NCBI GenBank assembly: GCA_020252645.1
Contig: JADCCN010000015.1
Location: forward strand, 50,043-114,042
Source: Methylobacterium sp.
GTDB taxonomy: Bacteria > Pseudomonadota > Alphaproteobacteria > Rhizobiales > Beijerinckiaceae
DNA length: 64,000 nt
Direction: 5' to 3'
Made by a program: the position numbers and the translations under genes. This document shows positions 29,682 to 39,241 of this stretch, one piece after another; the first letter of the stretch is position 1, and each line of letters starts with the position of its first letter. A model generated the notes under the pieces. The model worked only from the letters and a program-made list of their open reading frames with translations. It was not told the origin of the DNA and did no database searches.

Positions 29682-30768
29682 TTTCCAGAACGCCTCGCCC
29701 CGCATCCGCGCTTCCGCCGTCATTCCCGCCACCCTCGCTTTCGAGGGCCTGGGAAAATCCTTCGGCGATATCCAGGCGGTCGAGGATGTCACTTTCACGG
29801 CGCAGGCCGGAGAGGTGATTGGCCTTCTTGGCCCGTCGGGCTGCGGAAAATCCACGTTGCTGCGGCTGGCTTCGGGCATCGAGCAGCCGACGCGCGGGCG
29901 CATCCTGCTCGATGGGCGGGAGATTTCCGGGCCGAACAATTTCGTGCCGCCGGAAAGGCGCGGCGTGGGGCTGGTTTTCCAGGATTACGCGCTGTTCCCG
30001 CATCTCGATGTGATGGGCAACGCGGCTTTCGGCCTTGCGAACCTCGATTCCCGCACGGCCCTCGCGGCGGCGGATAATGCGCTGCGCCGCGTGGGGCTGG
30101 GGCACCGCCTGCGCGCGAAACCGGGCGATCTCTCCGGCGGCGAGCAGCAGCGCGTGGCGCTCGCTCGGGCCATCGTGCCGCGTCCGCGGGTGCTCTTGAT
30201 GGACGAGCCCTTCTCGAACCTCGACAAGCGTATGCGCGACACGGTGCGCGAGGATACGGTCGCGCTGCTGCGCGAAACCGGCGCCACCGCCTTGATCGTG
30301 ACGCATGACCCCGAGGAGGCGATGCGCATCGCCGATCGCATCGTGCTGATGCGCGCAGGCCGCGTGGTGCAGGTGGGCGATGCCCGCGCGATCTACCACC
30401 AGCCGGTGGATCTTGATGCGGCGCGTTTCTTCTGTGATCTCAACGAGGTGCCGGGCATTGTGCGCAACGGCGCGCTTGCGACGCCCGTGGGGAATTTCCT
30501 GGCCGGCGGGCTCCCCGGGGGGCGCCGCGGAATCGCCGCCATCCGCCCGCAATCCATTCGCCTGCGCGCGCCCGGCTTCTGCCTGCCGGGCCGCGTGCTG
30601 GAGCGGCGCTTCCTCGGCGAGGTGGAGTTGTTCGATGTCGCCGTGCAGGGACTTGACTCTCCCTTGCGCATGCGGGCCAGGGAAAGCGTGCCTTTTCGGC
30701 CGGGCGCGGATGTCGGGATTGAAATCGATCCGCGCGAAGTCCTTGTTTTTGCCACCGGGGAAGCCTAG
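29674..30768 (+). CDS. Orphan ABC transporter ATPase with TOBE-like C terminus (FbpC type)
   Basis: 364 aa ATP-binding subunit of an importer of the iron/thiamine/polyamine class. Walker A GPSGCGKST, Q-loop VFQDYALFPHL, signature LSGGEQQR, Walker B VLLMDEPFSNLD, H-loop THD. The C-terminal 110 residues form the regulatory TOBE-like domain. ATG at 29674 overlaps the scpB end by 8 nt. No permease or solute-binding gene is adjacent, and this position in other alphaproteobacteria normally has scpB directly before tatA, so it looks like an insertion into the conserved run. Its partners must lie elsewhere. Confidence 0.88.
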   Translation: MADFQNASPRIRASAVIPATLAFEGLGKSFGDIQAVEDVTFTAQAGEVIGLLGPSGCGKSTLLRLASGIEQPTRGRILLDGREISGPNNFVPPERRGVGLVFQDYALFPHLDVMGNAAFGLANLDSRTALAAADNALRRVGLGHRLRAKPGDLSGGEQQRVALARAIVPRPRVLLMDEPFSNLDKRMRDTVREDTVALLRETGATALIVTHDPEEAMRIADRIVLMRAGRVVQVGDARAIYHQPVDLDAARFFCDLNEVPGIVRNGALATPVGNFLAGGLPGGRRGIAAIRPQSIRLRAPGFCLPGRVLERRFLGEVELFDVAVQGLDSPLRMRARESVPFRPGADVGIEIDPREVLVFATGEA

Positions 30769-30823
30769 TTTCCGCCGCCAGGGACCGAAGTGGTCGGAAC
30801 GCGTTTCTTGAGGAGGCCTCTTC

Positions 30824-31060
30824 ATGGGCAGCATGAGCATCTGGCATTGGCTGATTGTCGCAGTGGTCGTGCTGCTGCTGTTCGGCCGCGGCAAGATCCC
30901 GGAGCTGATGGGCGACGTCGCCAAGGGCATCAAGAATTTCAAGGCCGGCATGAAGGAAGACGAACAGGCCGCCGCCGAGAAGGCCAAGGAACTCGAAGCC
31001 AAGTCCGCCGAAACCGTGCAGACGCAGACGCCCGCCAGCCAGCCGCCGAAGGCGAGCTGA
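30824..31060 (+). CDS. tatA: Twin-arginine translocase subunit TatA
   Basis: Pore-forming subunit of the Tat export system, 78 aa. One transmembrane helix ([15 protein letters not shown]), the FGRGK hinge, then the amphipathic helix [19 protein letters not shown] and a charged tail. Start at 30824 follows GAGGAGGCC; ATG at 30833 is an alternative. First gene of a tatABC set. Confidence 0.95.
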   Translation: MGSMSIWHWLIVAVVVLLLFGRGKIPELMGDVAKGIKNFKAGMKEDEQAAAEKAKELEAKSAETVQTQTPASQPPKAS

Positions 31061-31125
31061 GCTTCCCCCGGGCGAATTGGCGTGCGGGCAAAGCCCCGCG
31101 CGCCTGAAGGAGTGCGCCTTTCGCC

Positions 31126-31590
31126 ATGTTCGATATTTCCTGGGGTGAATTCATCATCGTGGGCGTTGTTGCGCTCATCGTGATCGGACCGAAGGAGCTG
31201 CCGGGCGTCATCCGCGCGGTAGGCCGCAGCTTGGCGAAACTGCGCACCATGGCCGGCGAATTCCGCTCGCAGTTCGACGACGCCCTGCGCGAGGCCGAAC
31301 TGCACGACGTGAAAAAGGAATTCGACGAGTTCAAGAACCAGGCGACTGGGCTTTCGACCTCCACTTTCGATCCCATCCGCAAGGAATTGCAGAGCGTGGC
31401 CGAAAGTGCCAAGGCCACCGCCAGCGGCGAAACCGGCGTGACCATTGTCAACGAGACCGTGCAAGGCATTTCGGCCGAAGCCCAGGCGATGGAAGCGGAA
31501 ATCCGTGCCGGGGCCTCGGATGCGACCGCGCCCGCTGCAGAGCCGGCGCCGGCGGCCGTTGAACCCGCCAGGAGCGGAAACGCCGCATGA
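31126..31590 (+). CDS. tatB: Twin-arginine translocase subunit TatB
   Basis: Forms the substrate-receptor complex with TatC. 154 aa. [20 protein letters not shown] is the transmembrane helix, with [16 protein letters not shown] as the hinge and amphipathic helix. A charged helix (about 45-75) and a Pro/Ala-rich tail follow. It overlaps tatC by 4 nt. Confidence 0.94.
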   Translation: MFDISWGEFIIVGVVALIVIGPKELPGVIRAVGRSLAKLRTMAGEFRSQFDDALREAELHDVKKEFDEFKNQATGLSTSTFDPIRKELQSVAESAKATASGETGVTIVNETVQGISAEAQAMEAEIRAGASDATAPAAEPAPAAVEPARSGNAA

Positions 31591-32438
31591 GCACCGCTTT
31601 GGACCCGAACCCCACGCCGACGATCGACCCCGACACCCGCGCCGGCAAGGACGAGATCGAGGCCTCGCGCGCCCCGCTGATCGAGCACCTGATCGAGCTG
31701 CGCTCGCGCATCATCAAGGCCATCGCGGCCTTCATCGTGATGACTTTCGTGTGCTTCGGCATGGCGAAATATATCTACGGCATCCTCGTCATGCCCTATG
31801 TCTGGGCGGCGGGCGGGCCGGAAAAGGCGCCGCTGATCTACACCCATCCGCTCGAATATTTCTTCGTGCAGCTGAAACTGGCCGTGTTCGGCGGCGCTTT
31901 CCTCGCGTTTCCGGTCATCGCGACGCAGATCTACAAATTCGTCGCCCCCGGCCTCTACAAGGACGAGCGCGACGCGTTTCGCCCCTATCTCATTGCCACA
32001 CCGCTGTTCTTCCTGCTCGGCACGCTGATGGTGATGGGCGTGGCGATGCCGCTTTTGATGAAATTCTCGCTCGCCATGCAGCAGGCCGCCACCGAGGGCG
32101 TGGCTTCCATCTCGCTTCTGCCGAAGGTGGATGATTACCTCTCGCTGATCATGACGCTGATCTTCGCCTTCGGCATCACCTTCCAGCTGCCGGTGGTGCT
32201 GACGCTTCTGGCGCGGATCGGCCTCATCGACAGCCAGTTCCTGCGCGAGAAGCGGCGCTATGCGATCGTGATTGTCTTCGTGATCGCCGCGATCTTCACG
32301 CCGCCGGATGTCATCAGCCAGTTCGCGCTCGCGATCCCCACCCTGCTGCTCTACGAACTCGCGATTTTCGCGGTGATGTTCGTGGAGAAAAAGCACCAGA
32401 AGAAAGAGGCGGAAACCGCCGTGGCGCCTGGCGAGTAA
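31587..32438 (+). CDS. tatC: Twin-arginine translocase subunit TatC
   Basis: Six-helix inner-membrane receptor for twin-arginine signal peptides, 283 aa. Signature segments: [12 protein letters not shown] at the N terminus, [15 protein letters not shown] in the first periplasmic loop, and [23 protein letters not shown] at 31587 overlaps the tatB stop. The unusual N-terminal extension of about 20 residues rich in Pro/Asp is common in alphaproteobacteria. Confidence 0.95.
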   Translation: MSTALDPNPTPTIDPDTRAGKDEIEASRAPLIEHLIELRSRIIKAIAAFIVMTFVCFGMAKYIYGILVMPYVWAAGGPEKAPLIYTHPLEYFFVQLKLAVFGGAFLAFPVIATQIYKFVAPGLYKDERDAFRPYLIATPLFFLLGTLMVMGVAMPLLMKFSLAMQQAATEGVASISLLPKVDDYLSLIMTLIFAFGITFQLPVVLTLLARIGLIDSQFLREKRRYAIVIVFVIAAIFTPPDVISQFALAIPTLLLYELAIFAVMFVEKKHQKKEAETAVAPGE

Positions 32439-32481
32439 GCGCAGGCGGCAAACCCGGGCTTGGCCCGGGCATTCGCGTCTT

Positions 32482-32587
32482 CTAGAGCATGATGTGTTCA
32501 GACGGAAGCACATCATGCTCTTCTCTTGTTATTGTCGCATGCTTTTTTGTGAAAAACCGGATTCCACTTTTTCACAGCATGCTCTAA
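32482..32587. repeat. Double-hairpin repeat, copy B1
   Basis: Begins CTAGAGCATGATGTG and ends GCATGCTCTAA. Hairpin 1: AGAGCATGATGTG and CACATCATGCTCT, 13 bp perfect with a 12-nt loop. Hairpin 2: GCATGC...GCATGC with inner TGTGAAAAA / TTTTTCACA around CCGGATTCC. A second copy at 63903-64000 differs at only 3 of 98 aligned positions. It fills most of the tatC-serS gap; no transposase is present. Confidence 0.88.
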
Positions 32588-32618
32588 AAGGTTCCGCATT
32601 GCTTGCACAAAACCGTAG

Positions 32619-34302
<1,684 letters not shown>

Positions 34303-34304
34303 CC

Positions 34305-34398
34305 TGTCATCCCCGACGATCCGCAGGGATCGGGCGGGGATCATGACTTGATTTTCATGGATTCCCGTTCGATGCGTTCCGCATCGCCGGGAATGACA
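34305..34398. repeat. Intergenic inverted repeat after serS
   Basis: Outer arms TGTCATCCCCG (34305-34315) and CGGGAATGACA (34388-34398), with an inner ATCCGCAGGGATCGGGCGGGGAT fold. It begins 3 bp after the serS stop and may serve as its terminator. Elements with TGTCATCCC/GGGAATGACA ends are widespread in proteobacterial genomes. Beyond it, the region to surE at 34540 holds nothing else I can name. Confidence 0.65.
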
Positions 34399-34539
34399 CG
34401 GCGGAACCGAAACGGTGGGGCGTGCAGTCGGCCTGCGGATTGCTTGCCGAAGGTTGAGCAGACAAAGGCCAAGGGCCGAGAAGGGCGAAGCCTGTGAGCA
34501 AAAATTGTTCGCGGCCAGCCCGGACCAAAAGGAACTGAA

Positions 34540-35301
34540 ATGCGCATCCTCGTCACCAATGATGACGGCATTCATGCCCCCGGCCTCGCGGTGCTGGAGA
34601 GAATCGCGCGCGAAATCAGCGATGACGTGATCGTGGTGGCGCCCGAGACCGATCAATCCGGCGTCTCGCATTCGCTCTCGCTGAATGATCCCTTGCGCCT
34701 GCGCGAGATTTCACCGAAGCATTTCGCCGTGAAGGGCACGCCGACCGATTGCGTCATCATGGGCCTGAGGCACGTGCTGAAGGGCAAGCGGCCCGATCTC
34801 GTGCTCTCCGGCGTCAATCGCGGGCAGAACGTGGCGGAGGATGTCACCTATTCCGGCACCATCGCCGCCGCGATGGAGGGGACGCTCCTCGGCGTGCCGT
34901 CCATCGCGCTGAGCCAGGCCGTGAACCCCGAGGATCGCGCGAATTTCCGCTGGGATTGCGCCGAGGCGCATGGTTCGAACGTCATCCGCAAGGTGCTCGC
35001 GGCAGGCATCGCGCCGGGCATCGTCATCAACGTGAATTTCCCGGCCGTGAAGCCGGAGGCCATGCGGGGAATAGCGGTCTCGGTGCAGGGCCAGCGCAAC
35101 CAGGCGCTGCTCGATATCGACCAGCGGCAGGACGGGCGCGGCAACCCGTATTTCTGGATCGCCTTCGCCCGCGGCAGGATCACCCCGGCCGAGGGCACCG
35201 ATCTCCACGCGCTCGCGCATGGCAGGATTTCGGTGACGCCGCTCAGGCTCGATCTCACCGATCTGCCGCAACTCACGCGTCTGGCGGAGGCGCTGGAGTG
35301 A
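34540..35301 (+). CDS. surE: 5'/3'-nucleotidase SurE
   Basis: Metal-dependent phosphatase acting on nucleoside monophosphates and short polyphosphate. 253 aa. The N-terminal metal site is [13 protein letters not shown]; the [18 protein letters not shown] stretch is the second conserved block. Start ATG follows AAAGGAACTGAA. It is followed by pcm and nlpD-like genes, the same order as in the stationary-phase cluster of gammaproteobacteria but without rpoS. Confidence 0.95.
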   Translation: MRILVTNDDGIHAPGLAVLERIAREISDDVIVVAPETDQSGVSHSLSLNDPLRLREISPKHFAVKGTPTDCVIMGLRHVLKGKRPDLVLSGVNRGQNVAEDVTYSGTIAAAMEGTLLGVPSIALSQAVNPEDRANFRWDCAEAHGSNVIRKVLAAGIAPGIVINVNFPAVKPEAMRGIAVSVQGQRNQALLDIDQRQDGRGNPYFWIAFARGRITPAEGTDLHALAHGRISVTPLRLDLTDLPQLTRLAEALE

Positions 35302-35328
35302 GATGATCCTGCAGGGGAGGTGCGGGCC

Positions 35329-36021
35329 ATGCTGACATCGCGCGAAGGGGGGCCGCCGGCTCCGCGCGCGAGCCTCGGCGAGGCGAGCGACACCGCGCTG
35401 GCGCGCTTCCTGCTCGAGCTGCGCTCCAGGGGCCTCACGGAGCCGGCGATCTTCAACGCCTTCGAGCGCGTGCCGCGCGCGCCCTTCCTGCCGAAGATCC
35501 GGCCCGGCCTGCTCTACGCACCGATCAACCTGCCGCTGCCCTGCGGGGAAGAGGCGGAAGATCCGTTCAGCCTTGCGCGCCTGCTTGTGCTCGCGCGTAT
35601 CGGGCCGGGCCAGCGCGTGCTGGAAATCGGCACGGGCTCCGGTTTCAGCGCCGCCTTGATGGCCGCGGCCGGTGCGCAGGTGGTGACGCTCGAACGCTTT
35701 GCGACCCTCGGGGGCGCGGCCGCGCGCGCTTTCAACCTGCTCGGCCTTCCGGGCATCACCACCCTGCAGGCGGATGGATTGGCGCGGCGCGCGATTGACG
35801 GGCCGTTTGACCGGCTCATCATCGGTGGCGCGCTGGGAATCGTGCCGTCGCAGCTTTTCGAAGGGCTTGTGCCCGGCGGCATCGCCATCGGCGGTCGGGT
35901 GCGGGGAGAGGAAACGCGCCTCACGCTCTGGCGCATCGACGCGCAGGGCTTTCCCGTTGAAAGCGATCTCGGCCCCGCGCGCATGACGCGAATGCGGGCC
36001 AAGCTTCCGCTTGCCTTGTAG
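35329..36021 (+). CDS. pcm: Protein-L-isoaspartate O-methyltransferase family protein
   Basis: Repairs isoaspartyl residues with SAM; 230 aa. SAM-binding motif VLEIGTGSGFSAALMA is at about 100-115 and the DRLIIGGAL strand follows. The usual active-site segment around PLPIGxGQTIS reads LPLPCGEEAEDPFS, a clear departure, so catalytic activity on isoaspartate is not assured. ATG at 35329 is chosen because GGGGAGG ends 8 nt upstream; GTG at 35320 overlaps that ribosome site. It is 27 bp after surE. Confidence 0.85.
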   Translation: MLTSREGGPPAPRASLGEASDTALARFLLELRSRGLTEPAIFNAFERVPRAPFLPKIRPGLLYAPINLPLPCGEEAEDPFSLARLLVLARIGPGQRVLEIGTGSGFSAALMAAAGAQVVTLERFATLGGAAARAFNLLGLPGITTLQADGLARRAIDGPFDRLIIGGALGIVPSQLFEGLVPGGIAIGGRVRGEETRLTLWRIDAQGFPVESDLGPARMTRMRAKLPLAL

Positions 36022-36055
36022 AATTTCCGATGCGGCGGGGCGATTTATATTTTCC

Positions 36056-36073
36056 TAACCTTTTCCCATAACC
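36056..36073 (+). promoter_or_regulatory. Two TAACC half-sites, possible CtrA-type operator
   Basis: TAACC at 36056-36060 and 36069-36073, 13 bp apart, in the AT-rich gap before the NlpD-like gene. CtrA of alphaproteobacteria binds TTAA(CC) half-sites at similar spacing. This is suggestive only; the first T of each half-site is not conserved. Confidence 0.2.
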
Positions 36074-36142
36074 TGACTTAAACTGAATCCGGCATCACTG
36101 ACGTCTCTCGCATTTGAGTGTTTCGCGTGGGTAGGCGTCTTG

Positions 36143-37546
36143 ATGACAATCCAGATCGAACGGGTGAAGCGCCGGTTGCTGGCATCGGTCATGGTGGCAA
36201 GCCTCGTTGCGGCTTGCTCCTCCGATGCGGCCCGCTTCAATGAAAACCCCTTCCAGAACCCGTTCAACAGCCGGACGAGTTTCGATCCCGCGTCGACCGC
36301 CTCGATCAACCGGAACCAGCCGAACGCCCCCTTGGGCGCGGTGCCTCCCGGTTCGGTGACCAACCAGGTGCTTCCGCCGCCGACCCCGCCGATGATCCGG
36401 AGCGCCCCGCAGGCATCGGCCCCCGTCGCGACGGGCTCGGTCGCCTCCGCTTCCTATCCCGCGCTGGCACCGGTTGCGCCGCGCCCGGCCACGGCGCTCG
36501 GCGGAACGCAGGGCTGGACCGCCGTCGGCGGCACGCCGGTCGTGTTGCAGCAGGGCGAGAGCCTCAACACGCTGTCGAGCCGCTACGGCGTGCCGGTCAG
36601 CGCGCTGCTTGCGGTCAACGGCCTTTCGTCCGTCAACCAGGCGCAGCCCGGCCAGCAGATCATGATCCCGGCCTACAGCGCCGTGCAGGGCACGGGTTCC
36701 GCGAGCGCGCCGAGCCGCGTGGCCAGCAGCGCCGGCCCATCCCGCGAGACCCTTGCCGATGCGCGCGCCGCCGCGCGTCCTGCCGTGCGCGACGTGACCG
36801 GCAAGCCCGAAACCGAGGCCGAACGGCGCGCCGCCGCGAAGCTGAAGCAGTTGCGCTCCCGCGACGAGGGCGAGGATGAGACGCCCGCCGCTCGCCCGGC
36901 CCCGAAATTGGCCGCGCAGCCCATGCCGCCCGCGTCGGAGAAGGCGAGGCTCGAGGCGCAAAGAAAGGCCGAGGCCGAGAAGAAGACCACCGAGCAGAAG
37001 CGCCTCGAAGCCGAGCGGAGCGCGAAGCAGGTGACAAGGAAGGTTCCGGCCGCCGAACCCGAAACCACGGCCTCGATCCCCGAGCCGAAGGTGACGGCCC
37101 GCAATGCCGAGCGCCCGGCAGCCGTTGCCGCCCCCGCCCCGCAGGCCGAAGAGCCGGCCGAGCAGGCGGCGAATTTCCGCTGGCCCGCCCAGGGCCGGGT
37201 GATCTCCGGCTTCGGAGCGAAGAGCGGTTCGGGCGCGAATGACGGCATCAATATCGCCATGCCGGAAGGCACGCCGGTGCGGGCCGCCGAAGGTGGCACG
37301 GTCATCCATGCCGATGATGCGCTGAAAGGCTACGGCAAGCTGGTGCTCGTCCGTCATCCCAACGGCTATGTCAGCGTCTATGCCCATAACGGCGAGATCA
37401 AGGTGAAGCGCGGCGAGAGCGTGAAGCGGGGCCAGGTGATCGCGGCCTCGGGATCCTCGGGCAACGTCACGTCGCCGCAGCTCCATTTCCAGATCCGCAA
37501 GGGATCGCAGGCGGTGGACCCGATGAAGGTGCTGTCCGCGAACTGA
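36143..37546 (+). CDS. nlpD: NlpD-like lipoprotein, LysM plus degenerate M23 domain
   Basis: Outer-membrane lipoprotein of 467 aa that probably activates an N-acetylmuramyl-L-alanine amidase at the septum. Lipobox LVAAC puts the lipidated Cys at 25. LysM peptidoglycan-binding repeat at about 131-180 (VVLQQGESLNTLSSRYGVP). A charged Ala/Glu/Lys coiled region follows, then a LytM/M23 domain at about 349-463. The first zinc-ligand motif HxxxD is replaced by NDGIN, as in E. coli NlpD, so it should not cut peptidoglycan itself. ATG at 36143. Downstream lies a strong terminator. Confidence 0.88.
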   Translation: MTIQIERVKRRLLASVMVASLVAACSSDAARFNENPFQNPFNSRTSFDPASTASINRNQPNAPLGAVPPGSVTNQVLPPPTPPMIRSAPQASAPVATGSVASASYPALAPVAPRPATALGGTQGWTAVGGTPVVLQQGESLNTLSSRYGVPVSALLAVNGLSSVNQAQPGQQIMIPAYSAVQGTGSASAPSRVASSAGPSRETLADARAAARPAVRDVTGKPETEAERRAAAKLKQLRSRDEGEDETPAARPAPKLAAQPMPPASEKARLEAQRKAEAEKKTTEQKRLEAERSAKQVTRKVPAAEPETTASIPEPKVTARNAERPAAVAAPAPQAEEPAEQAANFRWPAQGRVISGFGAKSGSGANDGINIAMPEGTPVRAAEGGTVIHADDALKGYGKLVLVRHPNGYVSVYAHNGEIKVKRGESVKRGQVIAASGSSGNVTSPQLHFQIRKGSQAVDPMKVLSAN

Positions 37547-37601
37547 CGCAGGTTTGACCGGATGGAAGGAGCCGCGAGACACCTCCTTCGATCCGAGAAA
37601 A

Positions 37602-37645
37602 GCCCCGCCGCCTCCAAGGACAGGGGCGGCGGGGTTCCTGTTTCA
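37602..37645 (+). terminator. Intrinsic-type terminator after nlpD
   Basis: A 10-bp G+C stem, CCCCGCCGCC (37603-37612) and GGCGGCGGGG (37625-37634), with a 12-nt loop, followed by TTCCTGTTT. It ends the long plus-strand run; the next gene is on the minus strand. Confidence 0.75.
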
Positions 37646-37768
37646 GTCGCCGGAAAAGGCAACCGTTTTGCCCGCAGCGGCGGCGGGTAATTTTCGGTGC
37701 CCGGGGGCGGGCCCGTGTCGTGCCGTTTGCGTCCAAGACCGGCGGGCGAACCGGGCGGCGGATCGCGC

Positions 37769-38638
37769 TCAGGCAACATCCATCGCACGCCCCATGCGCC
37801 CTGACAGATCCTGAATGAACTGGAAGGCCACGCGGCCCGCGCGGCTGCCGCGCGTGGTGGACCATTCCAGCGCCTCCCAATGCAGGCGCTCGCGGTCCAT
37901 CTCGAGGCCGAAATGGGCGGCATAGGCGTCGATCATGCCGAGATAATCCTCCTGGCTGCATTTGTGGACGCCAAGCCAGAGCCCGAAACGATCCGACAGC
38001 GAAACTTTCTCCTCGACCGCCTCGCCGGGATTGATGGCGGTGGCACGTTCGTTCTCGATCATGTCGCGCGGCAGGAGATGCCGGCGATTGGAGGTTGCAT
38101 AGAACAGCACGTTTTCCGGCCGGCCCTCGATGCCGCCATCCAGCACGGCCTTCAGCGCCTTGTAGGAGGTCTCGCCGCTGTCGAAGGAGAGATCGTCGCA
38201 ATAGAGGATGAAGCGATGCGGCGCATGCCGCAGGCTGTTCATCAGCGCGGGAAGGGAATTGATATCCTCGCGGTGAATTTCCACGAGCTTCAGCGGCAAA
38301 CCCTCGGCGGTCATCGCGCCATGCGCGCTCTTCACGAGGCTCGACTTGCCCATGCCCCGCGCACCCCAGAGCAGCACATTGTTGGCCGGAAAACCTTTCG
38401 CGAAACGGCGGGTGTTCTCGACGAGAATGTCGCGGACATGATCAATGCCCACCAGAAGCGCCAGCGGGATGCGATTGACCCTGAGCACCGGCTGCAGCGC
38501 CCCGCGGGCGGCATTCCAGAGGAAGGCATCGGCGCTCGCGAAATCCGGCGCGGGCGGCGATGGCGGCGCCAGCCTTTCCAGGGCTTCGGCGATCCGGGTC
38601 AGCAGCGGCTCGAGTTCCGGGGCGGAGGGCAGGCTCAT
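37769..38638 (-). CDS. DUF815 family ATPase
   Basis: AAA+-like P-loop ATPase of 289 aa, function unknown, conserved through alphaproteobacteria. Walker A GARGMGKSS at 92-100, Walker B ILYCDDLSF, sensor 1 VLFYATSNRRHLLP, and the lid segment ending in RAGRVAFQFIQDLSGR. Start ATG at 38638. It is divergent from yajC with a 195-bp gap, a neighbourhood seen in many related genomes. Confidence 0.9.
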   Translation of the reverse strand: MSLPSAPELEPLLTRIAEALERLAPPSPPAPDFASADAFLWNAARGALQPVLRVNRIPLALLVGIDHVRDILVENTRRFAKGFPANNVLLWGARGMGKSSLVKSAHGAMTAEGLPLKLVEIHREDINSLPALMNSLRHAPHRFILYCDDLSFDSGETSYKALKAVLDGGIEGRPENVLFYATSNRRHLLPRDMIENERATAINPGEAVEEKVSLSDRFGLWLGVHKCSQEDYLGMIDAYAAHFGLEMDRERLHWEALEWSTTRGSRAGRVAFQFIQDLSGRMGRAMDVA

Positions 38639-38833
38639 GCGCGGTTCATCCTTGGCGATCTCGCGCGGGCTTAGCGGGAACCGGCTCTCCGATCAATGCA
38701 CCCGTGGAAAGGCCTGTGGCTTGCCGGCCACGCCCGGCCCGCTTTGGTTTGCGTTTCCGGGGCGAGCGACTATATACGCCGGACCATGTGATTTCCGGGC
38801 GTTTCCCGCCCGACCTGATGGAGTGAAACGCTC

Positions 38834-39160
38834 GTGATTACCCCTGCTTTCGCACAAGGCGCGGCTGCCCCCGGCGGCACGGATCTTTTCGTTCAGCTGC
38901 TGCCGTTCGGCCTCGTGCTGATCATCATGTATTTCCTGCTGATCCGCCCGCAGCAGCGGCGTGCGAAGGCCCATCAGGAGATGGTGAAGAACCTCCGCCG
39001 CGGCGACGTGATCGTGATGAATAACGGGATGATCGCGAAGATCACCAAGGTGATGGACGACAACGAGATCGAGGTCGAGATCTCGGATAACGTCAAGGTT
39101 CGCATGCTGCGCGGCATGGTCGCCGAGCTGCGCGTGAAGAGCGAGCCCAGCTCCGGCTGA
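38834..39160 (+). CDS. yajC: Preprotein translocase subunit YajC
   Basis: Small accessory of the SecDF complex, 108 aa. A short periplasmic N terminus, one transmembrane helix (FGLVLIIMYFLLI) ending in RPQQRR, and a cytoplasmic beta-rich domain with LRRGDVIVMNNGMIAKI. The start is GTG at 38834 (VITPAFAQG), matching the usual MF(I/V)TPA-AQ beginning in this class. It leads yajC-secD-secF. Confidence 0.95.
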   Translation: MITPAFAQGAAAPGGTDLFVQLLPFGLVLIIMYFLLIRPQQRRAKAHQEMVKNLRRGDVIVMNNGMIAKITKVMDDNEIEVEISDNVKVRMLRGMVAELRVKSEPSSG

Positions 39161-39241
39161 CGCCTTCTCGCCGGGTGAGGCGGAGCGCGCCGCCCCGCCC
39201 GCGCCGAAATGCCCCGCCTGCGGCCTTGTTCAGGGAATTCC

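Noticed and set aside
36143..37546. Active M23 endopeptidase
   Set aside because: The H-x-x-x-D zinc-ligand pair is replaced by N-x-x-x-N.
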